Positions 16,685 through 26,168 of a DNA stretch of 63,573 nt are shown one piece after another (position 1 is the first letter of the stretch; each line of letters begins with the position of its first letter). The DNA is from Collinsella aerofaciens (GTDB lineage Bacteria; Actinomycetota; Coriobacteriia; Coriobacteriales; Coriobacteriaceae): contig NZ_CAAKNY010000086.1 in the NCBI RefSeq assembly GCF_901212495.1, positions 1 to 63,573 of the forward strand, given 5' to 3'. The translations under genes and the position numbers were made by a program. The notes beneath the pieces were generated by a model. The model had not been told where the DNA came from and ran no database searches. It saw only the letters and a program-made list of their open reading frames with translations.

Positions 16685-17356
16685 ATGAACGAAACAGTTC
16701 CCATGGCGCCGTTAAGCGTTGAGTCGATGGCAAAGCAGGGTTGCGATAAGCTTGGCTTGGATACGTTTGATGCGTTGGCCCGCCGCGCCCGTACGTGCCG
16801 TCGCTTTGACGAGTCCATGCGCGTGCCGCGTGAGTTTTTGCTCGAGCTGGCGGAGCTGGCGCACCTGGCTCCCTGTGGCGCCAATGCTCAACGCCTGCGC
16901 TTTCATGTGGTGAGCGGTTCCGAGGGCTGCGCGCACGTATTTGATGAGCTCGCGTGGGCCGGTGCGCTCAAGGACTGGCCGGGCCCTGCCGAGGGCGAGC
17001 GGCCGACCGGCTACATCGCGATTCTTGCCGAGCGCGCTGTTCCGGGTAAGCCCGCCGCGCCCATCACCGAGGTCGACACCGGCATTGCCGCCCAGACGAT
17101 GATGCTCGCCGCTCGCAGCGCCACGCCCGAGGTGGCGGCATGCATGTTCAAGGCCTTTACGCCCCGCGCAATTGACGCCATGGGGCTCGATAACGACAGA
17201 TACGAGCTCAAACTGATCATGGCTTTTGGCGTGCCAGCCGAGACACAGGTGATCGACGCGATCGACTCCAACCCGGATGGTTCTATCAATTACTGGCGCG
17301 ATGAGGCGCAGACGCATCACGTGCCCAAGCGTCCGCTTGCCGACGTGCTGCTGTAG
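16685..17356 (+). CDS. Nitroreductase-family flavoprotein
   Basis: 223-residue FMN-dependent oxidoreductase of the nitroreductase fold. The N-terminal FDALARRARTCRRFDES and the LAHLAPCGANAQRLRF segment form the expected FMN phosphate and ring contacts. DTGIAAQTMMLAARS forms the core helix, and the family's terminal segment ends at VPKRPLADVLL. Natural substrates of such enzymes are often quinones or enones and cannot be told from sequence. The ATG at 16685 is preceded by GGGGG; the frame is open further upstream but without a better site. Confidence 0.85.
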   Translation: MNETVPMAPLSVESMAKQGCDKLGLDTFDALARRARTCRRFDESMRVPREFLLELAELAHLAPCGANAQRLRFHVVSGSEGCAHVFDELAWAGALKDWPGPAEGERPTGYIAILAERAVPGKPAAPITEVDTGIAAQTMMLAARSATPEVAACMFKAFTPRAIDAMGLDNDRYELKLIMAFGVPAETQVIDAIDSNPDGSINYWRDEAQTHHVPKRPLADVLL

Positions 17357-17385
17357 TTGCGCGTCGTTGCGGCGCGATCCGGCGG

Positions 17386-17424
17386 CAAAACCACCACGAA
17401 GGTGCCTATCCCCCTTGTGGTGGT
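17386..17424. repeat. AAAACCACCA-family hairpin, copy 1
   Basis: CAAAACCACCACGAAGG pairs with CCCTTGTGGTGG. Related hairpins lie at 48856, 49796 and 51893. No T-tract follows here, and the phosphatase ribosome site begins right after. Confidence 0.7.
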
Positions 17425-17439
17425 GCGAGGGGAGGGCGT

Positions 17440-17982
17440 GTGGCCGATCTGTATTTGGTGCGGCATGGGCAGACCGAGCTCAATATGCAGAACATTTTGC
17501 AGGGCTGGCATGATTCGCCACTTACGGCGCGCGGACGCGAACAGGCGCTGGCGACGCGTGCGGCGTTCGGGGACCGCGGCGTGACCTTTGACCATGTGTA
17601 TTCCTCCCCGTTGGGCCGGGCGCGGTGTACGGCCGAGCTGATCGTTGGCGAGGGCTGTTCCATAGAGCTGGTCGATGACCTACGCGAGTGGCATTTGGGT
17701 TCATTGGAGGGCACATCAAACCGCGAGATGCCGGCACAACCTTGGGGCGATTATCCGGTTGCCTTTGGTGGCGAGTCGGAAAGTGAGCTTCGCGCGCGTA
17801 TGGTCGCGGTGCTGTCCCGCATCATGGCCCGGTCCCGGCACGACTGCGTGCTGGCCGTCTCCCACGGCTCAGCCTGCCAGGAGTTTCTTAGATGCGTGAC
17901 TGGCGGGGGAGAGCAACCCGACAACGGCACCGTGCTTCATTTTGGCTATCGCGACGGGGCGTTTTCGCTCTTGGGTTGGTAA
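17440..17982 (+). CDS. Histidine phosphatase family protein (first of a tandem pair)
   Basis: 180-residue member of the phosphoglycerate mutase-like superfamily. The N-terminal LYLVRHGQTELN carries the catalytic RHG histidine, DSPLTARGREQA follows, and the second His lies in LAVSHGSACQEF. It probably removes phosphate from a small metabolite. The GTG at 17440 follows AGGGGAGGG. A homologous gene starts 18 bases after its stop, indicating a local duplication. Confidence 0.88.
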   Translation: MADLYLVRHGQTELNMQNILQGWHDSPLTARGREQALATRAAFGDRGVTFDHVYSSPLGRARCTAELIVGEGCSIELVDDLREWHLGSLEGTSNREMPAQPWGDYPVAFGGESESELRARMVAVLSRIMARSRHDCVLAVSHGSACQEFLRCVTGGGEQPDNGTVLHFGYRDGAFSLLGW

Positions 17983-18000
17983 CAAACGAAAGGACCCCCT

Positions 18001-18636
18001 ATGAATAAAGACCTGTATCTGGTCCGTCATGGACAGACGATATTTAACCTCAAACGCATTATTCAGGGCTGGAGCGACTCGCCGCTCACGCAGCTGGGCT
18101 GCGACCAGGCGGCACGCGCCGGCATGTTCTTGCGTGCGCGCGGCATTGAGCCCGACCACGCCTACACCTCAACGCTGCATCGCACCGAGCAGACTATCGC
18201 CAACTTGTGGCCGGGCCTTGCCTACGAGCGTCTGGACGGCCTGCGCGAGTGGTTCTTTGGCGACTTTGAGGCCGAGCGCGTGATGCTTATGCCCGAGCGC
18301 CCGTGGCGCGATTTCTACCGCCAGTTTGGCGGCGAGGGGCAGATGCAGGTGCGCGAGCGCATGGTGGCGACGCTGACCGATCTTATGCGACGCCCGGACC
18401 ACTCGTGCGTCCTCGCGGTGAGCCATGCCTCTTCCATTAAGGAGTTTTTGGACCACGTGAGGGGCGCGGCGGCCGACGAGCGCGAGCGCGTGCCGGGCAA
18501 CTGTTCGGTGCTGCATTTTGCGTTTGACGATGTGACCGATACGTTTGAACTGGTTGAGATCTTTACGCAGGAAGACTACGCGCGCGAGCTGGGGCTTGAG
18601 CCACTCGTGGCGGCAGCGGGCCCGCAGCGCGGATAG
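18001..18636 (+). CDS. Histidine phosphatase family protein (second of the pair)
   Basis: 211-residue relative of the preceding protein. LYLVRHGQTIFNLKRIIQGW and DSPLTQLGCDQA match position by position, and LAVSHASSIKEFLDH holds the second catalytic His. It has a longer C-terminus (about 30 residues) than its partner. GAAAGGA precedes the ATG. The gene ends two bases before the stop of the convergent DUF1015-like gene, leaving no room for a separate terminator. Confidence 0.88.
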   Translation: MNKDLYLVRHGQTIFNLKRIIQGWSDSPLTQLGCDQAARAGMFLRARGIEPDHAYTSTLHRTEQTIANLWPGLAYERLDGLREWFFGDFEAERVMLMPERPWRDFYRQFGGEGQMQVRERMVATLTDLMRRPDHSCVLAVSHASSIKEFLDHVRGAAADERERVPGNCSVLHFAFDDVTDTFELVEIFTQEDYARELGLEPLVAAAGPQRG

Positions 18637-18638
18637 CG

Positions 18639-19322
18639 TTAGAACCGTGCGATCTGGTGGGTGAGCAAGCCCGTCGGGACCTGCGGCTCGGCGCCTGCGA
18701 CCTGCGCGGCAGGGAAGAGTGCGGCCACGGTAAAGTTGAACGGCTCCTTGCCGGTGTACGTTCCGGTGGCACGGGCCTTATCGGCCAGCAGCCGCGACGC
18801 CCCGGTCAGAGCGGCGGCGTAGGCGGGGTCGTCGGCCAGTGCCGGCTCCGGTGCCTGGTCGAGCATGGCGCGGATGGCGGCAACGGCGTCCTCGCGCTTG
18901 ACCTCCCACACACGGTGCGTAATGCCGGCGGGGTCGGTGACGGCATAGAGCGAAGCGCCCTCTTTGGCGGCGCCCAGGATGATATCCATGACGGGCGAGG
19001 CCTCGTAGGCGAGCGACACGGGGCGCGGCTGCACCTTGAGCTCGGCGATCGTGTGCGCAGCGGCGGCCACGTCAGCGCTGGTATCGCCCTTGCCGCTCGC
19101 AAGTACACTCATCGGGCAAATCGCCACAACGCCTGTCACGCGCCCCGGCTCGCCCGAGCATTCGTACACGTAATACGCCGCGCCTGGATCTTTGAGCATC
19201 AGGCCGTCGGCGATGGCGCCGCGCAGGGCGTCGTTACCTCTCAGAATACCGCCCATCTGCGGCAGCGCCTCGAGCACGCGATCCTGAGCTGGGCGGATGC
19301 AGGGAAACGGAAGTGCTTTCAT
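18639..19322 (-). CDS. DUF1015-like protein, short form
   Basis: 227 residues resembling the N-terminal half of DUF1015 proteins. KALPFPCIRPAQDRVLEALP, AAYYVYECSGEPGRVTGVVA, VSLAYEASPVMDIILGAA and ITHRVWEVKRED line up with the family pattern. Full DUF1015 proteins are about 400 residues and contain a DGHHR signature that is not seen here; the C-terminal end with NFTVAALFPAAQ appears condensed. DUF1015 genes are often beside serC and serA in Firmicutes, and serC-serA lie 3 kb away here on the same strand. Function unknown. Confidence 0.6.
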   Translation of the reverse strand: MKALPFPCIRPAQDRVLEALPQMGGILRGNDALRGAIADGLMLKDPGAAYYVYECSGEPGRVTGVVAICPMSVLASGKGDTSADVAAAAHTIAELKVQPRPVSLAYEASPVMDIILGAAKEGASLYAVTDPAGITHRVWEVKREDAVAAIRAMLDQAPEPALADDPAYAAALTGASRLLADKARATGTYTGKEPFNFTVAALFPAAQVAGAEPQVPTGLLTHQIARF

Positions 19323-19361
19323 GGGCGGTCCTAACGCGCGAGTCGGTTTGTTCGCGGCTTA

Positions 19362-20582
19362 TTATGCCCCAACTTGGCCATCTGCGCCCCAGAGTGTGTT
19401 GTCGGCGAGCGCGACGAGCACGTTTTGGCAGCGAACGATATCGGCATGGGGCACATATTCGTTGGGCCTGTGGGCGAGCGCGAGCGAGCCTGGGCCATAG
19501 CTCATGCAGTTGCGGTTGCCTGTCTTGCCGGCAATGACGGCGGTGTCGGTGTAGCCGGTAAAGAAGCCGACGGTCGTGTCCGCGTCCGTCACGTCATCGG
19601 CGGCACGCTTGAGCGCGGCTAGAAGCGGAGCACCTGGGTCGCGCTCGATGGCGGGGCGGTCGCCTGTCACGGTATAGCTGCCATGGCAGCTGGGGACCGC
19701 GGCCTCGGCGCCGGCGATGACCTGCTCTACCATGCGCGTCGCGGCGGCCGTATCAGTCGGCGGGGCCAGGCGCATGTCGACCCAGACCTTGGCGTGGTCG
19801 GGCACGACATAGGGACGGTAGCCACCCTCAATCTGACCAAACGTGATGGTCGATGGCCCCAGCTCATCATGCACGGGCAGCGCCGCGAACGCATGGCGCA
19901 GTGCGCAGACGACCTCGGCCATGGCGGCGACGGCATCCGCGCCCTTCCAGGGCTGGCTCGCGTGCGCCGTGACGCCGGCCATCTCGATCTCGAACCACGT
20001 GCGACCTTTGTGTGCCACCTGAATCTGTCCGTCGGTGGGCTCGGTATCCAGCACCCATTCGCGCGAGCCGACCCAACCGGCGGCAATCGCGGCCTCGGAG
20101 CCGCGAATAAAGTCTTCCTCATCGACCGAGCAGATGAGCGAAAAGCCGCGGCGGGGCAGCGCGCCATCCGCCGCCACGCGCTCGAGCGTATTGACCAGTG
20201 CGGCAATGGCGCAGGCCAGGCCACCCTTCATATCACAGGCACCGCGGCCATGGAGTTTACCGTCACGCACAACCGCCCCGAGCGGCGGAATGCCTGCGTC
20301 CCAGCCGTCACCCAAGGTGACGGTATCCATGTGGCAGATGTAGACGAGCCGTGGCTCGTCGCTCAAACCGGGCACGGTGACCATAAGGTTGCGGCGTCCG
20401 GGGAGTACTTCGAGCTCTGCAATCTGTACGGCATCGAGCACAGGACTATCAAGCTGCGCCAGCTGCTGCTCAATGAGCCCCTTAATGAAGTGCTCGATCT
20501 CGCCCTCATACGCGCCCGGGTCTGAGCTGTCAATCCGCACAAGCTCCTGCGCAAGCCGCCAGGCAAAGTCCTCATCAACCAT
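19362..20582 (-). CDS. M20-family metallopeptidase (ArgE/DapE type)
   Basis: 406-residue zinc amidohydrolase. The metal ligands can be followed: His-x-Asp in YICHMDTVTLGDG, GRGACDMKGG with the bridging Asp, the Glu-Glu pair in SVDEEDF, Asp in LDTEPTD and the distal His in ALAHRPNEYV. The lid or dimerisation domain lies at roughly 190-310 (GVTAHASQPWKG). This matches deacylases such as acetylornithine deacetylase and succinyl-diaminopimelate desuccinylase, but the substrate is uncertain. The ATG at 20582 is used; a TTG 30 bases upstream is possible. Confidence 0.85.
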   Translation of the reverse strand: MVDEDFAWRLAQELVRIDSSDPGAYEGEIEHFIKGLIEQQLAQLDSPVLDAVQIAELEVLPGRRNLMVTVPGLSDEPRLVYICHMDTVTLGDGWDAGIPPLGAVVRDGKLHGRGACDMKGGLACAIAALVNTLERVAADGALPRRGFSLICSVDEEDFIRGSEAAIAAGWVGSREWVLDTEPTDGQIQVAHKGRTWFEIEMAGVTAHASQPWKGADAVAAMAEVVCALRHAFAALPVHDELGPSTITFGQIEGGYRPYVVPDHAKVWVDMRLAPPTDTAAATRMVEQVIAGAEAAVPSCHGSYTVTGDRPAIERDPGAPLLAALKRAADDVTDADTTVGFFTGYTDTAVIAGKTGNRNCMSYGPGSLALAHRPNEYVPHADIVRCQNVLVALADNTLWGADGQVGA

Positions 20583-20736
20583 ATACAACCTGACAATCAG
20601 TCTGCTTTCCAAACCAATTGTAAGCCTCCTGAGAGATCCGCGGCGTGCGCGCAGCAGTATTTACCGTTCGCAGGCCGAGCCGGCGCGTTTGCCGTCCAGG
20701 CGGGTTTACAAACGACGCGGTGGGTACGTACCTTTC

Positions 20737-21786
20737 ATGGACGACATGCTGTGCGACATATCTGCCTTTCGGTATCACCGCATACCTCCACAGGTCTTGG
20801 CAATAATGCCAGACCTGCCCGATTATGCGGACGATCCGCGCAGGAAACGCCTTTGTGAGCATCCGCTCGTTGCGCATTTTCTGGGCACCCCGATACACGT
20901 TTTGGCGCAGGGCAGCTGCGGACGTAAAGGCGATCGCATTGTCAGGCATGTTTGGAACGGGGAAAGGCCGTTTGGCTCCGTGCGGCAGACGGAGTTTGGC
21001 CTTGATGTCGCGTCCCCGCTCTTTACCCTGCTGACCCTGTCTTCCTCGGTCTCAAACGAGCGTCTAATCATGTGTATGTATGAGATGTGCGGCACCTTTG
21101 CCGTATGCAAGATTGCGCCTCAAGTAAAGTTGGCACTTGAGCAGGCATATGGGGGCCGGTGGGGTGACGCACGGTTGGGCTGGGATAACGTAAAGGATGT
21201 CTCGGGGAATCCAACGGACTTGTGGAAACGACCGCCCTTGATCGAGCTCTCTGAGCTTACAGAGTACGTCGATAAGATCCGGGGGCTCCGCGGCGCTAAA
21301 TCGTTCACACGTGCCGCGAAGTGCATTACGGGGGTTGTGGCATCACCGCTTGAGGTTCAAGCTTCGATGTTGTTTGGCCTTTCGAGGCTGCGCGGCGGCG
21401 AAGGGCTGCGCCTCACCAATAACGTCGAAATTCGCATGACGCGCAGTGCCCGCCTGATTTCGGAGCTCGATAGGCGCTATGCCGATATTCTGCTGGCAAA
21501 TAAGGACGGCAGCCGAGAGTGCCTTGTTGAATGCCAGGGTAAAGCCATTCACGGATCCATAGAATCCAAGATCTCGGACTCCGACCGAACGACGGCGCTG
21601 CAAGCGATGGGATATCCCGTCGTTCTGATGACCCATGGTCAGCTGGCCGACCCCGATGCCTTCCGCGTGGTGATGGAGCTCATCATGTCCTATCTCGATG
21701 TGCCGCTGAAAGACAAGACGCCGCGGCAGCAGGAGCTCGAACGGCGGCTTCGTGAGGAGATTATTATCGATTGGGCGGGAATGTAG
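20737..21786 (+). CDS. Uncharacterised protein with a PD-(D/E)XK/Vsr-like C-terminus (paralogue of 11268-12476)
   Basis: 349 residues, function unknown. The C-terminal region has the probable nuclease-fold elements SPLE, RYADILL (Asp), LVECQGKAIHG (Glu-x-Gln...Lys) and MGYPVVLMTH, followed by DAFRVVMELI. These align with the 11268-12476 protein, which has SPLE, YLDALL, IEYNGFYHD and MGYAVITVSRH. The N-terminal half is only loosely similar, and both contain a segment like the MCGTFAV/ICGSYAL motif. No strong ribosome binding site precedes the ATG at 20737, and the frame is open far upstream, so the start is uncertain. Base composition is a little lower in GC than in neighbours. Confidence 0.65.
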   Translation: MDDMLCDISAFRYHRIPPQVLAIMPDLPDYADDPRRKRLCEHPLVAHFLGTPIHVLAQGSCGRKGDRIVRHVWNGERPFGSVRQTEFGLDVASPLFTLLTLSSSVSNERLIMCMYEMCGTFAVCKIAPQVKLALEQAYGGRWGDARLGWDNVKDVSGNPTDLWKRPPLIELSELTEYVDKIRGLRGAKSFTRAAKCITGVVASPLEVQASMLFGLSRLRGGEGLRLTNNVEIRMTRSARLISELDRRYADILLANKDGSRECLVECQGKAIHGSIESKISDSDRTTALQAMGYPVVLMTHGQLADPDAFRVVMELIMSYLDVPLKDKTPRQQELERRLREEIIIDWAGM

Positions 21787-21861
21787 CCGCGCGGGTGGAA
21801 AGCGGTCGCGAGACTAGCTTTTTGGTCACAAAAAAGGCTTTAATTTCGCCTTGGAGGGGCC

Positions 21862-22044
21862 TTAAAAATGCTGTCTAGAACAAGTTGTTTCGGAAAATAG
21901 ACAGTCAACTTGGATGTCGCATATAGAGATCGATTTTTACCTACTAAAGCCCCTGATAAAGTTGTTTATCAAAGCAGGTGCGCTCAGTGATTTGGGTCTT
22001 ACCGTCGATTATCCGAAAAAACTTGTTCTGGATAGCATTTTCAA
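21862..22044. repeat. MITE-like element with about 32-bp terminal inverted repeats
   Basis: The left end TTAAAAATGCTGTCTAGAAC onward (21862-21893) and the right end (22013-22044) are inverted copies with 28 of 32 matches, and weaker similarity continues inward for about 15 bases. The interior has no credible gene and a small GATAAA-type hairpin. It lies between the nuclease-fold gene and the serA terminator. Confidence 0.7.
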
Positions 22045-22062
22045 AACAATCCGGAGCAACGA

Positions 22063-22097
22063 AATCGGCCCCCACTTCGTGAAAACGGGGGCCGAAT
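22063..22097 (-). terminator. Terminator of serC-serA
   Basis: TCGGCCCCC pairs with GGGGGCCGA around a 13-base loop; on the minus strand it is followed by TTTC. It lies about 40 bases after the serA stop. Confidence 0.75.
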
Positions 22098-22134
22098 GGG
22101 CTTCATGGCCTGCCTGGCAGGCTTGGTGCCGGCG

Positions 22135-23298
22135 CTATTTGATTACGCGCACGCGATACATCGACGGAATCTGCTTAAGCGCCTCGATCGTGCTGCTGTT
22201 CAGGTGCTCGTCGGTGTCGAACATGGTGTAGGCGTTCTCGCCAGCGGACTCGTTGGTCATGCGCTGCACGTTGGCGTTGTCCTTGGCCAGGATGGCCGTG
22301 ATCTGGCCGATCATGTTGGGCACGTTGGCGTGCAGGCAGGCGATGCGGCTCGCGGCGCGCGCCTTGCCCATGCTGCAGGCGGGGTAGTTGACGCTGTGCG
22401 CGATGTTGCCGTTCTCCAGGTAATCCTTGAGCTCGCTGATGGCCATATCGGCGCAGTTGGCCTCGGCCTCGCCAGTGCCGGCGCCCGAGTGCGTGGTGAT
22501 AAACGTGTTGGGCATCTTGACGGTCTTGGGCGTGGCGAAGTCGCAGCTAAACCAGCTCAGCTTGCCCTCGCGCAGGGCGGCGTCGACGGCGTCCTCGTCA
22601 ATGATGGTTTCGCGCGCGTAGTTGATGAGCACGGCGCCCGGGGCCAGCAGGTTAATCTGCTCGGTGCTGATCATGCCGATGGTGTCGGCCTTGCTGGGCA
22701 CGTGCACGGTGAGGTAGTCGCAGCCGCGGCACAGATCCTCGAGCGTGCCCACGCGCTGCACCTCGCGGCTCAGTACCCACGCGTGCTCGACGGAAATGAA
22801 CGGATCGTAGCCGTAGACGTCCATGCCCAGGTCGACACAGGCGTTGGCGACCTTGGAACCCACGTTGCCCAGGCCGACGACGCCGATGCGCTTGCCCTTG
22901 AGCTCGCGGCCCACAAAGGCCTTCTTAGCTTTCTCGGCATCGATCTGGATCTCGGGGTCGTCGGCGTTGTCACGCACCCAGTTCATCGACTGCACTACGC
23001 CGCGGCTCGAAAGCACCAGCATGCCCAGGACAAGCTCCTTGACGGCGTTGCTGTTGGCACCGGGGGAGTTAAAGACGACGACACCCTTCTTGGCGTACTC
23101 CTCGACGGGGATGTTGTTGACGCCGGCGCCGCAGCGGGCGATGGCACGGATGCCCTCGGGCAGCTCGTAGCCGTGCAGGTCTGTGGAGCGCATCAGGATG
23201 GCGTCGGCCTCCTCGGCGGTGCCCACAAACTCGTAGCCCTCGCCAAACTCGACTTTGCCGTCTTTAGTGATGTCGTCGATGGTCTTAATCTTACGCAT
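22135..23298 (-). CDS. serA: D-3-phosphoglycerate dehydrogenase
   Basis: 387 residues. It catalyses NAD-dependent oxidation of 3-phosphoglycerate, the first step of serine synthesis. Substrate-side residues are in RCGAGVNNIPVEEYAKKG, the NAD fold is GLGNVGSKVANACVD, and the catalytic Arg, Glu and His occur in NYARETIIDED and THSGAGTGEAE. The last roughly 75 residues form an ACT domain (ANVPNMIGQITAILAKDNAN), the usual site of serine feedback. This is the short form without the extra ASB domain. AAGGAG precedes the ATG. It is second in the serC-serA operon. Confidence 0.95.
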   Translation of the reverse strand: MRKIKTIDDITKDGKVEFGEGYEFVGTAEEADAILMRSTDLHGYELPEGIRAIARCGAGVNNIPVEEYAKKGVVVFNSPGANSNAVKELVLGMLVLSSRGVVQSMNWVRDNADDPEIQIDAEKAKKAFVGRELKGKRIGVVGLGNVGSKVANACVDLGMDVYGYDPFISVEHAWVLSREVQRVGTLEDLCRGCDYLTVHVPSKADTIGMISTEQINLLAPGAVLINYARETIIDEDAVDAALREGKLSWFSCDFATPKTVKMPNTFITTHSGAGTGEAEANCADMAISELKDYLENGNIAHSVNYPACSMGKARAASRIACLHANVPNMIGQITAILAKDNANVQRMTNESAGENAYTMFDTDEHLNSSTIEALKQIPSMYRVRVIK

Positions 23299-23370
23299 GG
23301 AAAAACTCCTTAGCAGGTTTTGATCTAAACTGGGTGGTCTGAGGTGGCTGGTCGGCCCGCGTGTTGCGGG

Positions 23371-24495
<1,125 letters not shown>

Positions 24496-24890
24496 CTTCT
24501 AGTTCCCCCTCGTAGTCGTTTGAACGTTCGGGATACTTTAGCACAGTGGAGCGCCGGACGCGACCGCAACACAGCAAAACCCGAGTGTGCCGCTATGATT
24601 TACAGGATAGTTACATGGGGGAGAGTTTAGCTCGAGGCTCGTATTCGCTGCCGCCCCCAGCTTCACGGGGTGACATCAAGTCCTCTTGGAGCATATTGTT
24701 TGCCTACGGCTTATGCCGTTCGGGAACCGCAATAAACCAGATCCTCTTTTCGCCGTTCACAGAATATTTTTACCGTTCAGAGAGTTTTCGCAGCTAAAAT
24801 GTTGTGCAACAAAATGTTGCTCAATGGATGTGAAGCGTTTTGTCGTATGAATCAAATGTACCTATTTGATTCGTCGAGAGGCTGAACGAC
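24496..24890. other. Divergent promoter region between serC and the BREX island
   Basis: 395 bases without a credible gene. The right half becomes clearly AT-rich and contains ATGTTGTGCAACAAAATGTTG and a perfect 9-bp inverted repeat at 24849-24872. It marks the left border of the low-GC defence island. Confidence 0.5.
24849..24872. promoter_or_regulatory. Candidate operator upstream of brxA
   Basis: GAATCAAAT and ATTTGATTC form perfect arms around the 6-base spacer GTACCT, ending 18 bases before the brxA ATG. The symmetry and position suggest a repressor site. Confidence 0.5.
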
Positions 24891-25514
24891 ATGAGCATGC
24901 CCACCACCTATCGTGGTTCTATGACACGCGAGCAGTGGCTTGTTAATGAGACGCGTGTCGTTGCGCGCCTCATGGTGGACGAGAACTTTTCTGATACGAA
25001 AGAGATTATTGAAAAGGTCACCGCCCAAAACCTCTTTCAATATCCTACTGAGCGTGAGCAAAAATCTATCACCCGTGCTTGCTGCCGCCGGTTGTTGGCT
25101 CTTAGCGAAGACGAAGACGTGCGCGCGAGCCTGATTAATCTTGCTGCGCATGGTTCGCTCGAGCAGCTTGCGCAGGTCAACCTGTATGCAATGATGTGCG
25201 ACAACCGGGTTGTCTGGGACTTTATGACGTGCGTGATTGCCCCTAAGTTCAGTCTTTTTGATCTCTCGCTTCGAAAATCAGAGATCGTTACGTTTATCGA
25301 AGGGCTTCGCTCGCAGGACGATCGCGTTGCAACGTGGTCGGATGCTACGTGCAATAAAGTGCGCCAAGTTCTCGTCAACTGTATAGAGGGCGCCGGATTG
25401 TATAGCCGCAAAACCGAAGCCCTTCGTCCGCCATTGCTCGATTTTGAGCTCGAGCGTTGCGTTCGGGCCAACGACGATGCTGCGGTTCTGCCTGCCTTTG
25501 GCATAACGGAATAG
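24891..25514 (+). CDS. brxA: BREX protein BrxA (DUF1819)
   Basis: 207-residue DUF1819 protein, the first gene of BREX type 1-like loci and a small DNA-binding protein in characterised systems. Family features are the N-terminal LVNETRVVARLMVDENFSDT with a helical repeat, and the C-terminal KVRQVLVNCIEGAGLYSRKT followed by PPLLDFELERCV. GAGAGG precedes the ATG; the second ATG at 24897 is an alternative. The GC content falls from here compared with the preceding ser genes. brxB starts 10 bases after its stop. Confidence 0.9.
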   Translation: MSMPTTYRGSMTREQWLVNETRVVARLMVDENFSDTKEIIEKVTAQNLFQYPTEREQKSITRACCRRLLALSEDEDVRASLINLAAHGSLEQLAQVNLYAMMCDNRVVWDFMTCVIAPKFSLFDLSLRKSEIVTFIEGLRSQDDRVATWSDATCNKVRQVLVNCIEGAGLYSRKTEALRPPLLDFELERCVRANDDAAVLPAFGITE

Positions 25515-25523
25515 AGGTGCGAG

Positions 25524-26138
25524 ATGACAGCAACCGAGTTGCCTTCAATCGATATGAGCTTTGAACTCATTCGTTCCAAATTCCACGACCCCGAGTTTTT
25601 GAATTGTCGTGGCTTGGGTGGCGAGGTTCCACTCTACATCTATCCATATGCAGCTAGGCAAGAGGACCAGGTGCGTGCCCTGACTCAGCAGCTGGTGGAT
25701 GATAGCTCACACGAGCGCCAGACAAAAAACGACTCCCCTAACATTGTTTCGTTTGATCTATGGAGCGTGTTTATCGGCATTTGCGAAAAACGCGGCATCT
25801 TAGAAAAAATGAGCGCCCTCGAGGAAAAACGAGGCAGCGATCATTTCTTGCAACGCATGCAGAGCCGAATGGGGCCCGAGAAGTACCTCGAGTTCATTCA
25901 CGGCAGCTTTATCGAGAGATACGGCGAGCCGAAGCGCGGGCGCGACGTCCTGATTATCACGGGCGTTGGCAAGATTTACCCGTTCATGCGTGCCCACATC
26001 ATTCTCGAGTCTATTCAGCCGGTATTTTCCGATATCCCCGTCGTTTTGTTTTATCCCGGCACCTATGACGGGCAGCAGTTAAAGCTGTTTGGCACGATTG
26101 CCGACGGCAACTACTATCGCGCGTTTAACCAACTCTAA
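25524..26138 (+). CDS. brxB: BREX protein BrxB (DUF1788)
   Basis: 204-residue DUF1788 protein. The pattern LPLYIYPYAAR-like (here VPLYIYPYAARQEDQV) near residue 40, IVSFDLWSVFIGICEKRG in the middle and the terminal VLIITGVGKIYPFMRAH plus IPVVLFYPGTYDGQQLKLFG are diagnostic. BrxB is needed for BREX defence in tested systems and contacts the BrxC/PglZ machinery. GAGGTG precedes the ATG. The next gene, brxC, begins 30 bases downstream. Confidence 0.92.
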   Translation: MTATELPSIDMSFELIRSKFHDPEFLNCRGLGGEVPLYIYPYAARQEDQVRALTQQLVDDSSHERQTKNDSPNIVSFDLWSVFIGICEKRGILEKMSALEEKRGSDHFLQRMQSRMGPEKYLEFIHGSFIERYGEPKRGRDVLIITGVGKIYPFMRAHIILESIQPVFSDIPVVLFYPGTYDGQQLKLFGTIADGNYYRAFNQL

Positions 26139-26168
26139 AAACGTTTCCGGTCATCGAAAGGCATTCCC

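Noticed and set aside
21914..22231. 105-codon open frame between the nuclease-fold gene and serA
   Set aside because: It lies mostly inside the MITE-like element and runs antisense into serA. No ribosome site or family pattern.
24546..24797. 83-codon open frame upstream of brxA
   Set aside because: No ribosome site or recognisable pattern. It lies in a probable divergent promoter region.
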